Assembly (NCBI RefSeq): GCF_009729545.1 | Contig: NZ_WFIY01000004.1 | Coordinates: 1,524,001 to 1,588,000 of the forward strand | DNA: 64,000 nucleotides | Direction: 5' to 3' | Source of the DNA: Acidianus infernus | Lineage (GTDB): Archaea > Thermoproteota > Thermoprotei_A > Sulfolobales > Sulfolobaceae | Shown: in pieces, positions 59,582 through 64,000 of the stretch | Layout of the letters: every line of letters begins with the position of its first letter | How positions within the stretch are numbered: position 1 is the stretch's first letter | The notes under the pieces: model-generated | The model's input: only the letters and a program-made list of their open reading frames with translations | What the model was told of the DNA's origin: nothing | The model's database searches: none | Program-made: the position numbers and the translations under genes

Positions 59582-60007
59582 GTGAAAGTCGTAGAAGCAA
59601 TTTCTGAAATAGGTAGAAATCTTTTTCCAAGTGAAACAGTTGACGCGTTACAAGGAAAGGTTGATAAAAATGAATTAATAAAGCTTAGATTGGATAACGC
59701 AAAATTTTACTTGTCACAAGCTAAGGAAATTAACTCCCCGGTTATTGTTAGTGAACTTTTACACAAGAGCTTAACAGAAGGCTTTAAGGCTTTAAAGGAT
59801 TATTTTGGTATTCAGAAGGAGCTTAAGGATTCAATTCCAATACTTTCTGATATTTTAGGAAATTGGATAGATGAATTTTGGGATTTGTCATTAAAATTAC
59901 ATTATGATGGATATATAATGGAGATAATTGATATGGAGGATCTAAAAGTATATGAAAATAAAGTTAGTGAATTCATACAGAACTGTGAAATAGTTGTCAG
60001 CTATTAG
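59582..60007 (+). CDS. PaREP1/HEPN-like helical protein
   Basis: A 141-residue all-alpha protein with a GTG start. The pattern LRLDNAKFYLSQAKEINSPV followed by VSELLHKSLTEGFKALKDYF is typical of PaREP1 and HEPN-related helical bundles, which in thermophilic archaea often occur in large families and may bind nucleotides or RNA. The R-x4-6-H RNase motif of toxic HEPN proteins is absent, so a toxin role is not supported. The stop overlaps the end of the convergent gene at 60004 by four bases. Confidence 0.68.
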   Translation: MKVVEAISEIGRNLFPSETVDALQGKVDKNELIKLRLDNAKFYLSQAKEINSPVIVSELLHKSLTEGFKALKDYFGIQKELKDSIPILSDILGNWIDEFWDLSLKLHYDGYIMEIIDMEDLKVYENKVSEFIQNCEIVVSY

Positions 60008-60435
60008 GAGATTTTTATACTTACATACTTAGAAATACAGTTTTGTGAAATAGGTTTTGAGGAGCAACCGGTTATGAAATATACTACCTTATATAACCCT
60101 GGATGAAGCCTTATATGCGCGGTAGAATTTTGACTAGTTAAAGTTATAACATTTTTGCTTAATACTATATTTATACCTACTGGATATATTATTACGATGG
60201 CATAAGCATAAGTTATTATCGAATTGTTAAACTCTAGTTTAACACAATGCTCAACAGGGAAGGTAACATATAGGTAATCTGTTCCATTAACTACGAACGA
60301 GTAATATGTAGGCCTCTGACTGTAATTCTGAACAGTTATTGAGTTAATAACCTTATCTATTGAATATATTGATAGAGAAATAAATATAAGTAGAATAACT
60401 ACAAGTAAACTACTTACCTTTTTCATTTTTATCAC
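60004..60435 (-). CDS. Small exported or membrane-anchored protein
   Basis: A 143-residue protein with an N-terminal hydrophobic segment (about residues 6-26, SSLLVVILLIFISLSIYSID) after a basic start, i.e. a signal anchor or cleavable signal. The rest is beta-rich and contains three cysteines (EHCVKLEF, TGCSSKPISQNC). Its start overlaps the end of the membrane-tethered regulator gene by 26 bases; both are on the minus strand, so they form one unit. No family recognised. Confidence 0.62.
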   Translation of the reverse strand: MIKMKKVSSLLVVILLIFISLSIYSIDKVINSITVQNYSQRPTYYSFVVNGTDYLYVTFPVEHCVKLEFNNSIITYAYAIVIIYPVGINIVLSKNVITLTSQNSTAHIRLHPGLYKVVYFITGCSSKPISQNCISKYVSIKIS

Positions 60436-61165
60436 CTTTTATTTCATATCTAACTTTTCCATTTTCTCTTATTTCATTTACTATTCCAAGGCTAACTAAC
60501 TTTTTTACTCTTCTATATACTGTAGTCCTTGGTAAGGAACTTAATTCTGCTATTTTAGTTAAATTATCAGCTCCCGATTTAATCGCCTCAATTATTTTCT
60601 TATCTCTCTCATCAATTTCTTGAGTCTGCACTTCTATTTTACTTCTTCCTTTCATAATTTTATATGTTATTATAATACTTCCGGCAGTGCTTATTATGCC
60701 TAAATAAAGAAACGGATTATAAAGAATATTATTCCTATTTTGTACATTTATATAATACAAAATAGTAATATTATCAGAATAAAATGTTATAAAGATTTTT
60801 CCATTAGATATATTAAAGGAAATAGGAGGAGTATTAATGTATTCTATTTTAGTACAACATGGTAACTCTATTATTATCTTAGAATCAAAAGGTTCTGAAA
60901 ATTTTATAACACCTTGAGGATGGTAAATGAAAGATATGTTTGCAGGTAATCTAGTTAAAATTATTTTACAACTCCCATTACTTATATAACTTACATTAGC
61001 CACAATATGCGCAGCACATTTAGGTATAAAAACTACCTTTGAAGAGCAGTCAAGAATTACAACGTTTCCAGGATATTTAAAGTATATAACGTTAGTTGAT
61101 GCTAAAGACGTTAGAGATGGTATGAGTATAAATGCTAGCAGTGAAAATAGCAGTAAAGTCTTCAT
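60410..61165 (-). CDS. Membrane-tethered winged-helix regulator
   Basis: A 251-residue protein with a signal-like hydrophobic N-terminus (residues 3-20), a beta-rich extracytoplasmic part (about 22-148) with five cysteines, a single membrane segment (FLYLGIISTAGSIIITYKI, about 153-171) and a cytoplasmic winged helix: IIEAIKSGADNLTKIAELSS and LPRTTVYRRVKKLVSLGIV (190-232). This is the layout of archaeal membrane-associated transcriptional regulators (COG2512-like). It could sense outside conditions and regulate its own operon, which encodes a surface protein. The overlap with the downstream gene is 26 bases. Confidence 0.75.
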   Translation of the reverse strand: MKTLLLFSLLAFILIPSLTSLASTNVIYFKYPGNVVILDCSSKVVFIPKCAAHIVANVSYISNGSCKIILTRLPANISFIYHPQGVIKFSEPFDSKIIIELPCCTKIEYINTPPISFNISNGKIFITFYSDNITILYYINVQNRNNILYNPFLYLGIISTAGSIIITYKIMKGRSKIEVQTQEIDERDKKIIEAIKSGADNLTKIAELSSLPRTTVYRRVKKLVSLGIVNEIRENGKVRYEIKGDKNEKGK

Positions 61166-61172
61166 TCCTTTA

Positions 61173-61313
61173 TCACTTTATTAGTGATAATAATATTAAC
61201 AATAAAGATAAAAATATGGTAAACATGATAAATAGAAATACTAATGAAATTGAAAGCTCCGAGTAAATCCCCCTAATGTAACCTAAAAAAGCTACAATTA
61301 TGTTTGGAATCAT
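61173..61313 (-). CDS. 46-residue small membrane protein
   Basis: A frame on the minus strand from an ATG (61311-61313) to TGA (61173-61175) encodes MIPNIIVAFLGYIRGIYSEL followed by a hydrophobic segment of about 24 residues, from ISLVFLFIMFT to LLSLIK. It fits well between the surface-protein gene (stop 25 bases upstream) and the regulator gene (start eight bases downstream), so the four genes form one uninterrupted unit. It is short and should be a single- or double-pass membrane peptide. Confidence 0.55.
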   Translation of the reverse strand: MIPNIIVAFLGYIRGIYSELSISLVFLFIMFTIFLSLLLILLSLIK

Positions 61314-61337
61314 AACAAAAAATGGGATAATGAATAT

Positions 61338-63224
61338 TTATTTCTTACCTCTTCTTGCAACAGCTATAACTATGAGAATTATGATTATTACAACAATTAT
61401 TGCAATATAGATTAATGGAATTGATACTACATCATAACTGGTAATTTGGCTTAGTAATGAAGGAGATATATAAATTGTAGATTCATCTGTTTGCACTAGA
61501 GGATAGATAGATCCAGTTTGATTCCACACTAAAATTATAGAAATTGGATAATAGCCTGGCGATGCGCCGCTACTTATATCTACTATGTAAGTAACATTTA
61601 TCTCCTCCCCTGGTTTTAGATCTCCTATCTCTTGTTCAGATGCAGTTAATGCTTCAAGAGGATTTGAAGTACTTACGTGCGGGGTTATTACGTTTGAAGA
61701 GCCTAGAATCACTTTAACATTGCAAGCAGTAGCGTTACCAACGTTCTTTAAAACAATTGTTATTGGTACTGCTGAGCTTCCAGAATTTATAGTAGGGTAA
61801 ATTATTTTTTCTATTACTATGTTAGCTTTATTATATACGGTAACATTAATTGTTTTTTCTATCTCTCCACCATCATATTTTATTATGAAGGTTAAATTAT
61901 ATTCTCCGGGCTTCGTGGAATTTGGTACATTTATCAGAAATGTTGCATTTATTGGAATTCCCGGAGGAATTGCTCCTAAGCTAATGTTATTTTGTGATAT
62001 TACCTCAAATGGCGATTTTAAATATACATAAGCATTTTGTGCAGTTCCGCTACCGTGGTTAAGTATTATTGCCTCTACTCTCACATCGAAATACCCTGGA
62101 AATATTTGAGGCGGAATGGTAATTGCATTTAATGAAAGTTGAGGAGCAGATATTAGGACTGGAATATATTCAGTACTAGAAGTGTCAAAATAGTGAACCA
62201 CGGCTTTTATATAATAAATTCCTGGAGTAGCATTAGGGTAAACGCTTGCCGTTATTGTGTTTAGGTTATACTCTCCAGCAGGTACTATTCCTATATAAAT
62301 TATATTTTGAGATAAAATTAATGGATATGATCTGACTATTTGTATACTTACGTTAGTTGCAGTTACATCTCCAAGGTTTCTGACTATGAAAGTTAATGGT
62401 AATTGAACACTTCCAGGAGAGGCAGTTATTGGCGAAGACGTTGTACCCCAAATGGTTGATATAGAAAAGTTTTCATAACCACTTATTATAACTGGCAAGT
62501 TAACTATGCAGCACGATGATATGAAATATTTAACCTTTATGGGGACATAGAAAACTCCAGTAGTAGCATTATTAAATATTGATGCATAAACTGTTACAGG
62601 AATCTCTTCTCCAACTGGTAAATAGCCTACTTTAACGTTCTTCTCTAAGAAATCTACGGGATATGTCGATGGAAGGCATAAGCTAACGTTAGTTGCTATT
62701 ACGTTTCCCTGATTTATTAAAATGATTGTTAGTGGAACATCTCTTTCTCCCGCAGTCACTATTATAGGAGAGGAAGGAGTACCCCATGTACTCTGTGCAG
62801 AAATTTGAACGTATCCTAAAATTGGTACTGTAAAGGAAATAGTTTTGTTTAATTCTGCAGAATTGATTTTTAACTGAATTTTATATATTCCATCTTTTGC
62901 GGATTGTGCAATATTATAAAGAAATGTAACATTTATTTCTTGACCCGTTTGTAATTCTGGAATATTAACTATACTTGTTGAGTTATAATATCCAGAGTAT
63001 ACCTCAAATGGATATATAGAGATAGGCGTTATATTTACGTTATAAAGAGTTCCTCCAGTATTAATAAGCGTAAATGTGATAGGTACTTCGCTTTCTCCAG
63101 GGGCTATTAATCCTTCCACTTTAGCGTAACCAGTGATATTGTAAGAAACTTCTGAATTACCCATTAACGGAATAAATGAAATTAGTAGTATCATTACGAT
63201 CATTATAGTAGTGACGTACTTCAT
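61338..63224 (-). CDS. Large surface protein with repeated beta-sandwich (CARDB/COG1361-like) domains
   Basis: From the ATG at 63224 (MKYVTTIMIVMILLISFIP) the protein has 628 residues: a signal peptide, about five repeats of roughly 110 residues and a C-terminal membrane anchor (IYIAIIVVIIIILIVIAVAR) followed by RRGKK. Each repeat contains VPLTFIVRNLGDVTATNV-like and PGIYYIKAVVHY-like strands, typical of CARDB or COG1361 S-layer-type domains. It is presumably displayed on the cell surface. An alternative ATG at 63272 would add sixteen residues before the signal peptide; a TATA-like TTTAAATATTTA lies about 25-30 bases before 63224, supporting that start. Confidence 0.82.
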   Translation of the reverse strand: MKYVTTIMIVMILLISFIPLMGNSEVSYNITGYAKVEGLIAPGESEVPITFTLINTGGTLYNVNITPISIYPFEVYSGYYNSTSIVNIPELQTGQEINVTFLYNIAQSAKDGIYKIQLKINSAELNKTISFTVPILGYVQISAQSTWGTPSSPIIVTAGERDVPLTIILINQGNVIATNVSLCLPSTYPVDFLEKNVKVGYLPVGEEIPVTVYASIFNNATTGVFYVPIKVKYFISSCCIVNLPVIISGYENFSISTIWGTTSSPITASPGSVQLPLTFIVRNLGDVTATNVSIQIVRSYPLILSQNIIYIGIVPAGEYNLNTITASVYPNATPGIYYIKAVVHYFDTSSTEYIPVLISAPQLSLNAITIPPQIFPGYFDVRVEAIILNHGSGTAQNAYVYLKSPFEVISQNNISLGAIPPGIPINATFLINVPNSTKPGEYNLTFIIKYDGGEIEKTINVTVYNKANIVIEKIIYPTINSGSSAVPITIVLKNVGNATACNVKVILGSSNVITPHVSTSNPLEALTASEQEIGDLKPGEEINVTYIVDISSGASPGYYPISIILVWNQTGSIYPLVQTDESTIYISPSLLSQITSYDVVSIPLIYIAIIVVIIIILIVIAVARRGKK

Positions 63225-63391
63225 ATGATAAAAAGATATATCTAAATATTTAAAATTAGCCGAAGTACTCATGTTTACTAATTTTTATTTATGTAAATTG
63301 AAATAAACACATTATCCAGTATCTTTAAGTTCTACTTTACTTGAGTTCAACGTAAGATAAATTTTTATTTTTAGTTAAAACTTACGATTAT

Positions 63392-63775
63392 ATGGAATTT
63401 ATTATTAATTTATATGGTAACTCTGAAAATCCCTTAGTCGAAATTAATGGCAAAAAATATACAGCAGACCGCTTATATAAAGAAGGCCCACTTTATGCAT
63501 TTCTATTATCTATTCCTCATTGTATAATTACAATGTTTGAACATTTAGCCAAAAAGGAGGGTATACAAGTAAAAGTATGTAAAGTAAGGAGTACTTATTA
63601 CTTAGATGACTCTCTTCTATTATTAGGAAAGTATGTAATAAAAAATATAAAAATAGAGATTTATGGCGATTGCAGCAAAGAGGAACTTAACGAGTTAGTA
63701 GAGAAGGTTAAACAAAATTGTCCTATATATCTTAGCCTAAGCGATAGGATTCAACTTTTACCATTAATTGACTAG
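63392..63775 (+). CDS. Unknown protein
   Basis: A 127-residue soluble protein MEFIINLYGNSENPLVEING that contains IPHCIITMFEHLAKKEGIQV and a C-terminal KEELNELVEKVKQNCPIYLS. The two cysteine-containing segments are not arranged as a metal site. The sequence has an OsmC-like flavour (a small alpha/beta protein with a Cys after a beta strand and a second late Cys), but the match is weak. A TATA-like tttttatttttagttaaaac precedes the start. Converges with the next gene, overlapping by four bases. Confidence 0.6.
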   Translation: MEFIINLYGNSENPLVEINGKKYTADRLYKEGPLYAFLLSIPHCIITMFEHLAKKEGIQVKVCKVRSTYYLDDSLLLLGKYVIKNIKIEIYGDCSKEELNELVEKVKQNCPIYLSLSDRIQLLPLID

Positions 63776-64000
63776 GTTTTGCTTACTTCATTTTTAGTAT
63801 CCCAATATGCCTTATCAAATGCATTATTAACTACGCTTAATAAGGAATTTAACATATTTAAATTATCGAAGTGTAATATTACAGTGAAGACGTTAGTTCC
63901 ACCTGTCTTGCTTGTAAAATAAATTTCTGGATAAGGAATCTTTTGTTTACTTAGTTCGTCTTTAATATAATTTTTAGCTTTATCCATCACTTTATCTGCA
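63772..64000 (-). CDS. Unknown protein, 5' end beyond window
   Basis: The minus-strand frame is open from the window edge to a stop at 63772. The visible 75 residues include VMDKAKNYIKDELSKQKIPY and TSKTGGTNVFTVILHFDNLN, an alpha/beta protein of unknown function. ATG at 63987 and GTG at 63990 could be the start, but the frame stays open through the last base, so the gene may begin outside. Confidence 0.5.
   Translation of the reverse strand, partial: ADKVMDKAKNYIKDELSKQKIPYPEIYFTSKTGGTNVFTVILHFDNLNMLNSLLSVVNNAFDKAYWDTKNEVSKT

Noticed and set aside
59582..60007. HEPN toxin of a toxin-antitoxin pair
   Set aside because: The RNase R-x4-6-H motif is missing and no MNT or other antitoxin gene is next to it; the neighbour is a permease.

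Overview
The window is chromosomal DNA of a thermoacidophilic crenarchaeon of the order Sulfolobales. The clearest markers are a 62-residue Sul7d/Sso7d-type chromatin protein, the herA-mre11-rad50-nurA and xpb-bax1 repair operons, an archaeal-type PEP carboxylase, an acryloyl-CoA reductase like that of the 3-hydroxypropionate/4-hydroxybutyrate cycle, an SSV-type integrase fragment beside a tRNA, and strongly A+T-rich DNA with TATA boxes about 26 bases before the first codon of many genes (leaderless transcripts). The Sul7d variant looks most like Acidianus proteins, but the genus is only a guess.

Layout. 1-12.7 kb holds housekeeping genes: a cut-off substrate-binding protein, a non-canonical-NTP phosphatase, thioredoxin, a D-amino-acid-oxidase-like flavoprotein overlapping dtdA, phosphatases, CBS-domain proteins, an SMC/Rad50-like ATPase, a nucleoside hydrolase, a Fur-type regulator and a CDF metal exporter. 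12.7-18.9 kb is the end-resection operon. 18.9-27.5 kb holds a rubrerythrin-like protein with an internal duplication, a C/D-box sRNA, a transposon relic directly upstream of nnr, bcp, ppcA, an amidase and acr.

27.5-31.4 kb is the only accessory region. It holds four remnants of IS605-type (TnpB) elements whose 3' ends keep paired, possibly omegaRNA-like segments, frameshifted gene fragments, a DUF973 membrane protein, and an N-terminal integrase fragment running into an intron-containing tRNA-Glu(UUC). A direct repeat of the tRNA 3' end lies 2.5 kb away, so this reads as a decayed SSV-type integrated element.

31.4-48.5 kb is central metabolism: alcohol and hydroxyacyl-CoA dehydrogenases, an acyl-CoA ligase, and a glycogen cluster (debranching enzyme, GH15 glucoamylase, sugar nucleotidyltransferase, GH57 amylase, glycogen synthase). 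The cluster continues without gaps into an uncharacterised set (unknown protein, ThiS/MoaD-like carrier, helical-repeat protein, flavin oxidoreductase) and then pyruvate kinase. 48.5-55.2 kb holds a second C/D-box sRNA, Sul7d, a cobalamin-type radical SAM enzyme and xpb-bax1. 55.2-64 kb is mostly membrane proteins, ending in an apparent minus-strand operon of a large surface protein, a 46-residue membrane peptide, a membrane-tethered helix-turn-helix regulator and a small exported protein.
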